37,231 nt of DNA from JAYZAP01 sp964645285 (GTDB lineage Bacteria > Pseudomonadota > Alphaproteobacteria > JAAXGF01), in contig CAZYDR010000027.1 in assembly GCA_964645285.1 (NCBI GenBank), forward strand, positions 1 to 37,231. Reading direction: 5' to 3'. The stretch's first letter is position 1. Every line of letters begins with the position of its first letter. This document shows positions 15,445 through 23,688 of the stretch, piece after piece. The position numbers were made by a program, and so were the translations under genes. The notes under the pieces were generated by a model. The model saw only the letters and a program-made list of their open reading frames with translations, was not told the DNA's origin and ran no database searches.

Positions 15445-15663
15445 TCACGCAAGCGCGTTGAAGCTGTCGCCCAGAGCCTCGACCAGGATGTCGATTTCAT
15501 CGGTTTCGGTGATGAACGGCAGCCCCAGCTGGATGGTGTCGCCACCATAGCGCATATAGAAGCCCTTCTTTCACATGTCCATGGCGGCTTCAAAGTAACC
15601 GGACATCGCGCGCCAAGGACGCGAACCATCAAGACGTCCTTCGGTCGCCTTGGAATCTCGCTG
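15445..15663 (-). pseudogene. C-terminal remnant of a class III (PLP) aminotransferase
   Basis: In one frame the sequence reads MSGYFEAAMDM, a TGA at 15571-15573, then KKGFYMRYGGDTIQLGLPF and ITETDEIDILVEALGDSFNA before its own stop. The RYGGDTIQLGLPF block is characteristic of the C-terminal domain of omega-amino-acid/pyruvate-type aminotransferases. The TGA sits where such proteins often have Trp, so one base change from TGG would explain it. The frame closes again at 15664-15666, and the large PLP-binding domain is not found upstream, where the YbdK-like gene ends at 15774. It is therefore a non-functional leftover of roughly the last 70 codons. Confidence 0.7.
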
Positions 15664-15773
15664 CTACCTCTGGATTCCGTCGTCGAACCAGCTTTCATCG
15701 GCCTCGCCGTCTTCGGCGATGGTCGCGTTGTCGGGTCTCGGGCGCCGCTGCGGTCTGGCGGTTGGCCCTCGAT

Positions 15774-16913
15774 CTAATCGAGACCCAATACGGTCTCTTC
15801 AATGAGAAAATCGACCACCGCCTCAAGCGCCTCGCGGTCGTCGGCGCCGCCGGCCTTGGCCGCCGCGAAGGCGCGGCGCTGGCGGTCGGCGCTGGTGCCG
15901 TGGGCGGCGATATGGCGGGTGTGCTCGATCTCGGCGACGCAGCCCAGGCGCTCGGCGTCCTCGCGTACCATGTCGAGCAGTTCGTCGAGCAGCTCCGCAT
16001 AAGGTACCAACTCGCCCTTGCCGAAATCGACCAGGGAGTCGCTGACACCGTAACGCTGGGCGCGCCAGCGGTTCTCGTGGACCAGAATACGCGGGTAGAC
16101 CCGCCAGCGCTGATTGTTGCTGCGCAAACGATACAGCATGCTGATGACGCATTGGGTTAGTGCCGCCACCGCCATGGCGTCGTCGAGCCGGGTGCAGACA
16201 TCGCCGATGCGCATTTCCAGGGTCGGGTAGCGGGCGCTCGGACGCAGGTCCCACCACAGCTTGGTGGCGTCCTCCATGAGCCCGCCCTGGACCAATTGGC
16301 CGACCACGCGCTCATACTCGCTGAAGCTCTCATAACGATCAGGCAGTCCGGTGCGCGGCAGGGCGTCGAATACGGTCAACCGGTAGGAACTCAAACCCGT
16401 GTCCTCGCCGGCCCAGAACGGCGACGATGTCGTCAGCGCCAATAGATGGGGCAGGAAGTAGCTCATCTGGTTCATCAGATCGATGCGAAGGTCGTCGTCG
16501 CCGACCTCCACATGGATGTGCATGCCGCAGATCACCAGCCGCCGGGCGACCGCCTGGAGATCGCGGGCCAGGGCGTCGTAGCGCTCCTTGTGGACGTGCT
16601 GTTGCTCCTGCCAGCGGGCGAAAGGGTGGGTCGACGCGGCGATCGGCGCCAGACCATGGGCCTCGGACACCCGGCCCACGGTGGCCCTCAGGTGGGCGAG
16701 ATCGGCGCCGGCCTCGGCCACGGTTGTCGCCGGACGGGTGCCGACTTCGATCTGGGCACGGAGAAACTCCGGGCTGACCCGGCCTTCGAGAAGCGCCTCG
16801 CATTCGGCCAGCATGGAGTCCGGCGGCGCCGCCGCTAGGTCACGGCTGGCGCGGTCGACCAGCAGGTATTCCTCCTCGATACCGACGGTCAGTCTTGGTT
16901 CCGGAATTGCCAT
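15774..16913 (-). CDS. YbdK-type carboxylate-amine ligase (GCS2 family)
   Basis: The 379-residue protein belongs to the glutamate-cysteine-ligase 2 family of ATP-dependent ligases. It shows LTVGIEEEYLLVDRASRDL at the N-terminus (metal and nucleotide Glu residues), VICGMHIHVEVGDDDLRIDL, the SYRLTVFDALPRTGLP loop and PTLEMRIGDVCTRLDDAMAV. The ATG at 16911-16913 starts one base after the TGA of the upstream amidohydrolase-like gene (TGACATG); the open frame further upstream is the shadow of that gene. YbdK proteins have weak gamma-glutamylcysteine synthetase activity and largely unknown natural substrates. The pairing with an N-formylglutamate-amidohydrolase-like enzyme suggests a substrate containing glutamate or an N-acyl amino acid. 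This is inference. Confidence 0.85.
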   Translation of the reverse strand: MAIPEPRLTVGIEEEYLLVDRASRDLAAAPPDSMLAECEALLEGRVSPEFLRAQIEVGTRPATTVAEAGADLAHLRATVGRVSEAHGLAPIAASTHPFARWQEQQHVHKERYDALARDLQAVARRLVICGMHIHVEVGDDDLRIDLMNQMSYFLPHLLALTTSSPFWAGEDTGLSSYRLTVFDALPRTGLPDRYESFSEYERVVGQLVQGGLMEDATKLWWDLRPSARYPTLEMRIGDVCTRLDDAMAVAALTQCVISMLYRLRSNNQRWRVYPRILVHENRWRAQRYGVSDSLVDFGKGELVPYAELLDELLDMVREDAERLGCVAEIEHTRHIAAHGTSADRQRRAFAAAKAGGADDREALEAVVDFLIEETVLGLD

Positions 16914-16914
16914 G

Positions 16915-17721
16915 TCAGCCTGCCAAGGGTTCAAAGGCGGCGGGATCGGCGAGCACATTACGTAACGCCGCCGCCAGCCGGTTGGCCCAGGCCTCGGCAC
17001 CGTGGTGAGTGTCGATGAGGTCCTGGCGAATTTCCACGGCCACATGGGGCCGACCGGATTTCTCCGCATGGGTCGGGATGGTGTAAGGCCGCGGCACCAG
17101 ACCGGAATAGGGCTCGTTATCGCCGACCCGAATGGTTGGGTCGTCCCTGAGGGCCGCCAGCAATGGCGCCGACAACCGGTCATCGCCATGCCACAGCACA
17201 CCCACATGCCATGGCCGCTCAAAGCCGTCCATCACCGGCGTGAAGCTGTGGATCGAGAGAATCGCCGGGTCGCCCCCTTGGGCGATGGCCGTATCGACCG
17301 CCCGGTGGTACGGCGTGAAGCAGGCATCGCGGCGGGCCCGGGCGGCATCGCTATCGAGTTCCCGATTACCCGGTACGGTCACGCCATCGCTAACCGCCGG
17401 GATCGAGCCCGGCGTGCCAGGCGGGCGATTAACATCGATGACAAGACGCGAATAGCCGGCCAACAGCGCCGGCGCATCGAGCAATCCGGCCAGGCGGCGA
17501 TTCACGTCGGCAGCGCCGATATCCCAGCCGATGTGCCGGCGTAGCACCGATTCGTCGAGCCCCAGGTCTTGGAGCACCGCCGGCACCGCCCAACTCGCAT
17601 GATCACAGAGCAAAACGGCGCGGGCGCGGCCCGTGGCATTGATCACCTTGAAGGGCGGCGGGTCATCGACACCGAGCAAGGCGGGCCGATCATTTTCCAG
17701 AGCTGTGGCGACATCGTTCAT
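16915..17721 (-). CDS. N-formylglutamate amidohydrolase family protein
   Basis: The 268-residue protein has the hydrolase family marks LLCDHASWAVPA, RRHIGWDIGAADVNRRLAG, SRLVIDVNRPPGTPGSIP, SIHSFTPVMDG and HVAVEIRQDLIDT, which hold the metal-binding His/Glu residues and the substrate Arg of the FGase superfamily. Authentic HutG-type members cleave N-formylglutamate in histidine degradation. No other hut genes are here, so a different N-acyl substrate is likely. The ATG at 17719-17721 is chosen because the family begins just after it, although an in-frame start lies 36 bases upstream. It leads the two-gene unit with the YbdK-like ligase and is divergent from glycerate kinase. Confidence 0.85.
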   Translation of the reverse strand: MNDVATALENDRPALLGVDDPPPFKVINATGRARAVLLCDHASWAVPAVLQDLGLDESVLRRHIGWDIGAADVNRRLAGLLDAPALLAGYSRLVIDVNRPPGTPGSIPAVSDGVTVPGNRELDSDAARARRDACFTPYHRAVDTAIAQGGDPAILSIHSFTPVMDGFERPWHVGVLWHGDDRLSAPLLAALRDDPTIRVGDNEPYSGLVPRPYTIPTHAEKSGRPHVAVEIRQDLIDTHHGAEAWANRLAAALRNVLADPAAFEPLAG

Positions 17722-17803
17722 GGCCGCGACTATAAGGCGGCTTGGCCAGGCCACCAAGGGACGTTAGGCTCGCGCGACAGTGGATTGGAGAGAGACTCGT
17801 TTA

Positions 17804-19057
17804 ATGGACAGCGGCACGAAACGCGACCTGCTTGGCGCCATGTTTCAGGCCGCCGTCGATGCCGCCCAGCCGGCCCGTTGCGTGCCGGGCGCCCTGCCCG
17901 CGCCGCCATCGGGGCGAACCGTGGTCATCGGCGCCGGCAAGGCCGCCGCCGCCATGGCCGCCGCTGTCGAGGATAACTGGCCCGGTGAGATCGGCGGCCT
18001 GGTGGTCACCCGCTACGGCCATGCTGTCCCGACCCGCCACATTGAGGTCGTCGAAGCCGCCCATCCGGTTCCCGACAAAGCCGGCCGCGACGCTGCCCGG
18101 CGCATCCTCGCCATGGTCGAGCCTCTGGGCGCCGACGATCTCGCCCTGTGTCTGATCTCAGGCGGCGGCTCGGCCCTGCTCGCTCTGCCCGCCGGGGACA
18201 TCAGTCTGCAAGACAAGCAGGCGGTCAACCGGGCCCTGCTGCGCGCCGGGGCGACAATCTCGGAAATGAACTGCCTGCGCAAACACCTGTCGACCATCAA
18301 GGGCGGCCGTCTCGCCGCTGCCACCGCGCCGGCCCGTCTGGTGGCCCTGCTGATCTCCGACGTACCGGGGGACGACCCGTCGGTGATCGCGTCGGGACCA
18401 ACCGTGCCCGACCCGACCACCCTGGCCGATGCCCGGGCGGTACTGGAGAAATACGCTATCCATGCCCCGGCTACCGTGGTGGCGCGGTTGACCGACGACA
18501 GTGGCGAAACTCCCAAGCCCGGTGACCCCCGCCTGGCCCGGGCCGAGACCCGATTGATCGCCACGCCGCTAGCGTCCCTCGAAGCCGCCGCCCGAATTGC
18601 CTGGGCCGCCGGCATCACCCCGGAGATCATCGGCGACGCCCTGGAAGGCGAGGCCCGCGACCTCGCCGCCGCCCACGCTGATCTCGCCCGCCAAGCGGCA
18701 AACGGCTCGCCACGGGTCATCCTGTCCGGCGGCGAAACCACGGTGACCATGACCGGCGGCGGTCGCGGCGGGCGCAACAGCGAATATCTGCTGGCCCTGG
18801 CTATTGCCCTCGACGGCCGCCCCGGGGTCCACGCCATCGCCTGCGATACCGACGGCATCGACGGCAGCGAGGACAATGCCGGGGCCGTCATCACGCCCGA
18901 CACCCTGGCCCGCGCCGGTGCCGCCGGCCTCGATGCCCGCGCCTACCTCGACAACAACGACGCCTATGGCTTCTTCGAGGTCCTCGGCGATCTGATCATC
19001 AGCGGCCCGACCCTGACCAACGTCAACGACTTCCGGGCGATTTTGGTTGTAGGATAA
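17804..19057 (+). CDS. Glycerate 2-kinase (MOFRL family)
   Basis: The 417-residue protein is the DUF4147/MOFRL two-domain type: an N-terminal part with TVVIGAGKAAAAMAAAVED, AHPVPDKAGRDAARRI, CLISGGGSALLALPAGD and NCLRKHLSTIKGGRLA, then a C-terminal part with VILSGGETTVTMTGGGRGGR, ACDTDGIDGSEDNAGA and the final LIISGPTLTNVNDFRAIL. It phosphorylates D-glycerate with ATP, usually giving 2-phosphoglycerate. The ATG at 17804 is preceded by GGAGAGAG; a GTG at 17780 in the same frame is less likely. Pyruvate kinase follows after 54 bp, a sensible pair because 2-phosphoglycerate needs only enolase to become its substrate. Confidence 0.9.
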   Translation: MDSGTKRDLLGAMFQAAVDAAQPARCVPGALPAPPSGRTVVIGAGKAAAAMAAAVEDNWPGEIGGLVVTRYGHAVPTRHIEVVEAAHPVPDKAGRDAARRILAMVEPLGADDLALCLISGGGSALLALPAGDISLQDKQAVNRALLRAGATISEMNCLRKHLSTIKGGRLAAATAPARLVALLISDVPGDDPSVIASGPTVPDPTTLADARAVLEKYAIHAPATVVARLTDDSGETPKPGDPRLARAETRLIATPLASLEAAARIAWAAGITPEIIGDALEGEARDLAAAHADLARQAANGSPRVILSGGETTVTMTGGGRGGRNSEYLLALAIALDGRPGVHAIACDTDGIDGSEDNAGAVITPDTLARAGAAGLDARAYLDNNDAYGFFEVLGDLIISGPTLTNVNDFRAILVVG

Positions 19058-19111
19058 GCCTCTGGCGTAGCCAGCACATCCACATTAGGCTGGTGAAAAC
19101 AAAGGGAAATC

Positions 19112-20539
19112 ATGCGCCGTCATAGCAACGCAAAGATCGTCGCGACACTCGGGCCGGCAAGTTCGGACGCGGCCATGATCCGTTGCCTGTTCGAGGCCGG
19201 CGCCGACGTCTTCCGACTTAACGCCAGCCATGGCGACCATGACGAACACCGGGCGCGATACGATATTATTCGCGCCCTGGAGAAAGAGACCGGCCGTCCG
19301 GTCGGTATCATGCTCGATCTGCAGGGTCCCAAGATCCGGGTTGGCGACTTCGCCCAAGGGGCGGTGGAACTGGAGGCCGGCCAGACCTTTCGCCTCGACT
19401 TCGACCAGACGCCCGGCGACAACAGCCGGGTCGGTCTGCCCCACCCGGAGGTCTTCGCCGCCATCGAGCCGGACACCGACTTCCTGCTCGACGACGGCCG
19501 CATCCGCCTGCGCATCACCAAGGCGGGCAAGGACTTCGCCGAGACCGAGGTGATCGCCGGCGGTACATTGTCGAACCACAAGGGGGTCAACCTGCCCGAG
19601 GTGGCCCTGCCCATCGCCGCCCTGACAGACAAGGACCGGCGCGATTTGCAGTTCGGCCTTGATCTCGGTGTCGATTGGATCGCGCTGTCGTTTGTCCAGC
19701 GTCCCGAGGATATCGCCGAGGCCCGCAAGCTGGTGGCCGGCCGCGCCGCCGTCATGGCCAAGTTGGAGAAGCCGTCCGCCATCGACCGCCTCGACGAGAT
19801 CATCGATCTCTCCGACGGCATCATGGTGGCGCGCGGCGACCTGGGCGTCGAACTGGCGCCGGAAAAGGTGCCCGGCCTACAAAAGGAGATCGTCGCCCAC
19901 TCACGCAGCGCCGGCAAGCCGGTGGTGGTGGCAACCCAGATGCTCGAATCCATGGTCGAGGCGGCCATGCCGACCCGGGCCGAAGCCTCCGATGTGGCCA
20001 CGGCGGTCTACGACGGCGCCGATGCGGTGATGCTGTCCGCGGAATCCGCCGCCGGGGCCTATCCGGTGGAAGCAGTCGAAATGATGGCCCGCATCATTCG
20101 CGAGACCGAGCGCGACCCGCGCTACCGCCAGTTCCTCGCCGCCGAGGAGGCCGACCCGGAGGCCACCGCCGCCGACGCCATTACCGCCGCCGCCAACCAG
20201 GTCGCCGAGACTATCAACGCGGCTGTCATCTGCGCCTATTCCATGTCCGGCTCGACCACGCTCCGCGCCGCACGGGCGCGCCCACCGGTACCGATCCTCG
20301 GCCTCACTCCGATCATCGCCACGGCCCGGCGCCTGGCCATTGCGTGGGGCGTGCACAACGTCCAGACCGCCGACGCCACCGACTTTGTCGATATGGTCGA
20401 TAGCGCCTGCAACGTCGCCCTGGCCGAAGGCTTTGCCGAGACCGGCGACCGCATCATCATCACCGCCGGCGTCCCCTTCGGCACCCCGGGCTCGACCAAC
20501 ACGCTCCGCATCGCCTGGGTCGGCGAGCGGTCGGGGTAG
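19112..20539 (+). CDS. pyk: Pyruvate kinase
   Basis: The 475-residue cytosolic enzyme converts phosphoenolpyruvate and ADP to pyruvate and ATP. The N-terminus RRHSNAKIVATLGPASSD, the VFRLNASHGDHDEH loop, IMLDLQGPKIRVG, the catalytic Lys in VMAKLEKPSAID, the metal-binding GIMVARGDLGVELAPEKVPG and ATQMLESMVEAAMPTRAEAS followed by DAVMLSAESAAGAYP are all present. The C-terminal domain is complete. The Phe usual in RLNFSHG is Ala here, a mild deviation. AGGGA stands seven bases before the ATG. It lies between glycerate kinase and an RraA-like gene and may be part of one transcript for acid utilisation. Confidence 0.95.
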   Translation: MRRHSNAKIVATLGPASSDAAMIRCLFEAGADVFRLNASHGDHDEHRARYDIIRALEKETGRPVGIMLDLQGPKIRVGDFAQGAVELEAGQTFRLDFDQTPGDNSRVGLPHPEVFAAIEPDTDFLLDDGRIRLRITKAGKDFAETEVIAGGTLSNHKGVNLPEVALPIAALTDKDRRDLQFGLDLGVDWIALSFVQRPEDIAEARKLVAGRAAVMAKLEKPSAIDRLDEIIDLSDGIMVARGDLGVELAPEKVPGLQKEIVAHSRSAGKPVVVATQMLESMVEAAMPTRAEASDVATAVYDGADAVMLSAESAAGAYPVEAVEMMARIIRETERDPRYRQFLAAEEADPEATAADAITAAANQVAETINAAVICAYSMSGSTTLRAARARPPVPILGLTPIIATARRLAIAWGVHNVQTADATDFVDMVDSACNVALAEGFAETGDRIIITAGVPFGTPGSTNTLRIAWVGERSG

Positions 20540-20570
20540 GAAATTTCGCCTGGATTGGAAGTATCAAGCG

Positions 20571-21248
20571 ATGACGATTGAGAAATTTCAGATCGGCGCG
20601 TTCGCAGCGCAATTGCCAAGGGATGCAGCGGAAAAATTGCGAACCATCGAAGCGGCTACCGTCGGCCACTATCTGAACGATCGCTTCATGGACCCGGAAA
20701 TCCGCCCGATTATAGACGACCGGCGGATCGCCGGCACGGCGGTGACCGTATCCATCGCCGGGGCGGATTCCGCCATGCTCTACTACGCCATGGACCGCGT
20801 GCGACCGGGCGACGTGTTGGTCATCGACCGTTGCGGCGATACCCGCCACGCCTGCTGGGGTGGATTCATGGCCGCCGTAGCGCGCAAGCGCGGACTCGCC
20901 GGTGTTATCATCGACGGCTGTGTCTGCGATCCCGCCGAAGTGCGGAGCCAGGGCGTGCCGACGTGGGCGCGAAGCGTTTCCGCGCTGACCACTAAACTCT
21001 ACTACCAGGGCGGCTCCCTCAACCACCCCGTCAGCTGCGGCGGCGTCAGTGTCAGCCCGGGCGACACCATCATCGCCGACGACTGCGGCATCGTCGTGCT
21101 ACCGCCGTCCATGGTGGCCTCGGTCACCGAAGTGTCGCTTGCCGAACAGGCCGAAGAAGGCGACTGGCTGGCGCATGTGGAGGCCGGCGGCATGCTCAAC
21201 GATCTGGTCGATGTGGCGTCGATCATTGAGGGTCGCGACGATGCCTGA
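20571..21248 (+). CDS. RraA family protein (HMG/oxaloacetate aldolase-like)
   Basis: The 225-residue protein has the RraA/dimethylmenaquinone-methyltransferase-like fold: TVGHYLNDRFMDPEIRP, GDVLVIDRCGDTRHACWGG, AAVARKRGLAGVIIDGCVCD and PGDTIIADDCGIVVLPPSM. The conserved G-x-x-x-D and R-D type residues (the second in IDGCVCD, where Arg is replaced by Cys) are where known 4-hydroxy-4-methyl-2-oxoglutarate aldolases bind metal and pyruvate. The Arg-to-Cys change makes aldolase activity uncertain. The name RraA (RNase E inhibitor) should not be transferred. The ATG at 20571 is preferred although the frame stays open far upstream inside pyk. Its last eight bases overlap the start of the HpaI-type aldolase gene, implying a joint role. 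Confidence 0.8.
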   Translation: MTIEKFQIGAFAAQLPRDAAEKLRTIEAATVGHYLNDRFMDPEIRPIIDDRRIAGTAVTVSIAGADSAMLYYAMDRVRPGDVLVIDRCGDTRHACWGGFMAAVARKRGLAGVIIDGCVCDPAEVRSQGVPTWARSVSALTTKLYYQGGSLNHPVSCGGVSVSPGDTIIADDCGIVVLPPSMVASVTEVSLAEQAEEGDWLAHVEAGGMLNDLVDVASIIEGRDDA

Positions 21249-21960
21249 TCCCATGGATACGCGCGCCGCGTGGCTGTCCACCCCTAATCACGCCATGGTC
21301 GAGATGGCCCGTGATCTCGGCTATGGCAAGTTCGTGCTCGACATCGAACACGGGCTGTTCGATTTCGATCCGACCGACAAGCTCATCGCGCTGATCAAGG
21401 CCATGGGCCTCGAGGTTTATGCCAAGGTGCTGGGGCCGACGGCGGTGCCGATCCAGCAGGCTTTGGATATGGGTTGCGACGGCGTCATCATTCCCCACAT
21501 CGGCAATCTCGCCCATGCCAGGAAGGTCACCGCCACAGCCAAGTATCCGCCGCTCGGTGTCCGCAGTTTCGCCGGCTCGCGAACTTCGGGATACGGCGGA
21601 GCGGATGACCAATGGTACGCCGATGAGAACACCCGCTCGAAGTGCTTTCCCATGATCGAGTCCGCCGCGGCACTGGCCGACGTCGAGGCCATCGTGGCCC
21701 TCGATACCGTCGACGGTCTGTTCTTGGGGCCGAGCGATCTTTCGCTCAGCCGTGGCCGTGGCGCCTACCGGGAAAGCGACGCCGATATGGCTGATCTGGA
21801 ACGCGCCGCAGAGGCCGCCAACGCCGCCGGCAAGCCCTGGATCATGCCGGCATGGACCGAGAATGAACGTCAAGCGGCCAGCGCGCTTGGCGCCGCTTTC
21901 ATGGTCGTCGCCGATGAGTACGGCTCGATCTTCAATGGCCTCTTCCAGGCCAGGCATTGA
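21241..21960 (+). CDS. HpcH/HpaI-type aldolase/citrate lyase family protein
   Basis: The 239-residue protein matches class II pyruvate aldolases that split 4-hydroxy-2-oxo acids into pyruvate and an aldehyde. It has the catalytic His in VLDIEHGLFDF, MGCDGVIIPHIGNLAHA, the Arg and glycine-rich LGVRSFAGSRTSGYGG, the metal-binding Glu in CFPMIESAAAL, and TVDGLFLGPSDLSLS. The ATG at 21241 lies inside the end of the RraA-like gene. Further upstream the frame is open but antisense-like. The pairing with an RraA-like protein and a ThDP enzyme suggests a pathway for a branched or hydroxylated 2-oxo acid. The actual substrate is unknown. Confidence 0.85.
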   Translation: MPDPMDTRAAWLSTPNHAMVEMARDLGYGKFVLDIEHGLFDFDPTDKLIALIKAMGLEVYAKVLGPTAVPIQQALDMGCDGVIIPHIGNLAHARKVTATAKYPPLGVRSFAGSRTSGYGGADDQWYADENTRSKCFPMIESAAALADVEAIVALDTVDGLFLGPSDLSLSRGRGAYRESDADMADLERAAEAANAAGKPWIMPAWTENERQAASALGAAFMVVADEYGSIFNGLFQARH

Positions 21961-21991
21961 GCCCCACCACAATCCAACACCCGAGGAAGAA

Positions 21992-23602
21992 ATGTCCGAT
22001 ACTCTTTCCTGCGGCACCAATCTCATGCGCCTGCTGCGCGCCTACGACGTCGATACCGTGTTCGGCATGCCCGGCGTTCATACCCTCGAAGCCTATCGCG
22101 GTCTGGAGGGTTCGGGCATCCGCCACATCGGCGTCCGTCATGAACAGGGTGCCGGCTTTATGGCCGACGGCTATGCCCGGGTCTCCGGCCAGCCCGGCGT
22201 CTGCCTGCTGATCAGCGGGCCGGGCGTGACCAATGCGGCGACCCCGATCGGCCAGGCCTATTCCGACTCCCAGCCCATGCTGGTCATCTCCAGCGTGGCG
22301 GCCACCAGCGACCTCGGCATGGGGCGCGGCATGCTGCATGAGATCAGTGACCAGGTCCGCGTCACCGAGCCGATCACCGCCCTGTCGGCAATCGCCCTCG
22401 ATACCGAACAGGTTCACGAATTCGTCGCCCGCGCCTTTGCCATCTTCGCGGCGGCGAGGCCACGGCCGGTCCATATTTCGGTTCCCCTCGACGTGCTAAG
22501 CGCGCCGGATACGGTTGAGCCCAGACGACGGGCCATGCCGACCCGCGCCTGGCCCGATCCACAGCCCATCGCGGCGGCGGCCAAGCTCATGGAAGGAGCC
22601 TCCAGGCCGCTCATCATCGCCGGTGGCGGCGCCATCACCGGGGCTGCGGAAATCGTTGCCCTAGCCGAGGCGACCGGGGCCGCCGTGCTGCCGACCATCG
22701 CCGCCAAGGGCGTCATTCCCGATGATCACCCGCTGGCCCTGGAAGCGACGCTTGAGCGCCCAACGACGCAGGATTTCATCAAGCAATGCGACCTGGTTCT
22801 GGCCCTTGCCACGGAACTCGCCGAGCCGGACATTGGCCTTCCCGGCAGTATTTCATTTGGCGGCAAACTCATCAGGGTCGATCTTGACCCGGCCGCCGTG
22901 ACCCGCGATCACCACGCCGATATCGCCATCAACGCCGATGCCCGGATCGCCGTACAATCGATCACGCAAGCGCTCAAGCCGCGCAACGACGACAAGGCTC
23001 CGGGGTTTACAAGCACCAACGAAATCGCCAAGGTCAGGGCCGCCGAGCGCGCCGTCCTGACCCCGCTTGAGCAAAAACACGCGACGGTTCTCGAAGCGCT
23101 GCGCCGGGCGCTGCCGCATGACGGCATGGTTTTCACCGACATGTCGCAAATCTCCTACACCGGCTATTGCTTTTTCCCCTGTCTGCAAACCAGGAGCTGG
23201 TTCTTCCCCACCGGCTACGGAACCCTCGGTTTCGCGCTGCCGGCCGCGATCGGTGGCCAGCTCGCGGCACCGGAGCGGCCGACCGTAGCGCTGGTCGGCG
23301 ACGGTGGCCTGCTGTTCACGGTCCAGGAACTGGCCACCGCGGTCGAGCAGAAGCTGCCCCTGGCGATTGTCTTGTGGAACAACGACGCCCTGGCCCAGAT
23401 ACGCGACGGCATGATCGCCCGCGATATTCCGCCCATCGGTGTCAACCAGCTCAATCCGGACTATATCGCCCTGGGCAAGGCTTTCGGCTGCCTGACCGCC
23501 GAACCGTCGAGCCTGGATGAGTTCGAGAGTGCGTTGACAGCGGCTTTCGCCGCCGACCGGCCGACACTCATCGAACTCAAGGAGGCCGCGCCTTATTTCT
23601 GA
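21992..23602 (+). CDS. Thiamine-diphosphate-dependent enzyme, acetolactate synthase/AruI-like
   Basis: The 536-residue protein has the three-domain ThDP layout: the N-terminal pyrimidine domain with YDVDTVFGMPGVHTLEAYRG and the catalytic Glu in RHEQGAGFMADGYARV, a central Rossmann-like domain with ASRPLIIAGGGAITGAAEI, and the C-terminal pyrophosphate domain with metal motif VGDGGLLFTVQELATAVEQ plus WNNDALAQIRDGM. The GVHT-x-E-x-YRGL-type N-terminus resembles proteins annotated as 5-guanidino-2-oxopentanoate decarboxylase (AruI) in arginine transamination, and an agmatinase gene lies 10 kb away. Presence of the Glu argues against glyoxylate carboligase. GAGGAAG precedes the ATG. The gene begins 31 bp after the aldolase stop and probably belongs to its operon. 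Confidence 0.82.
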   Translation: MSDTLSCGTNLMRLLRAYDVDTVFGMPGVHTLEAYRGLEGSGIRHIGVRHEQGAGFMADGYARVSGQPGVCLLISGPGVTNAATPIGQAYSDSQPMLVISSVAATSDLGMGRGMLHEISDQVRVTEPITALSAIALDTEQVHEFVARAFAIFAAARPRPVHISVPLDVLSAPDTVEPRRRAMPTRAWPDPQPIAAAAKLMEGASRPLIIAGGGAITGAAEIVALAEATGAAVLPTIAAKGVIPDDHPLALEATLERPTTQDFIKQCDLVLALATELAEPDIGLPGSISFGGKLIRVDLDPAAVTRDHHADIAINADARIAVQSITQALKPRNDDKAPGFTSTNEIAKVRAAERAVLTPLEQKHATVLEALRRALPHDGMVFTDMSQISYTGYCFFPCLQTRSWFFPTGYGTLGFALPAAIGGQLAAPERPTVALVGDGGLLFTVQELATAVEQKLPLAIVLWNNDALAQIRDGMIARDIPPIGVNQLNPDYIALGKAFGCLTAEPSSLDEFESALTAAFAADRPTLIELKEAAPYF

Positions 23603-23688
23603 CGCCGAGACCGGCGAACGCGCGGGGTAGAGCAGACGGCGACACCTCGAAGATTAATGGTTTAGGTAGTACCAATAAGGAGAGCACG

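Noticed and set aside
19112..20539. Ala instead of Phe in the pyruvate kinase RLNASHG motif as a sign of inactivity
   Set aside because: All catalytic and metal-binding residues are present and the surrounding motifs are intact, so this is more likely natural variation.
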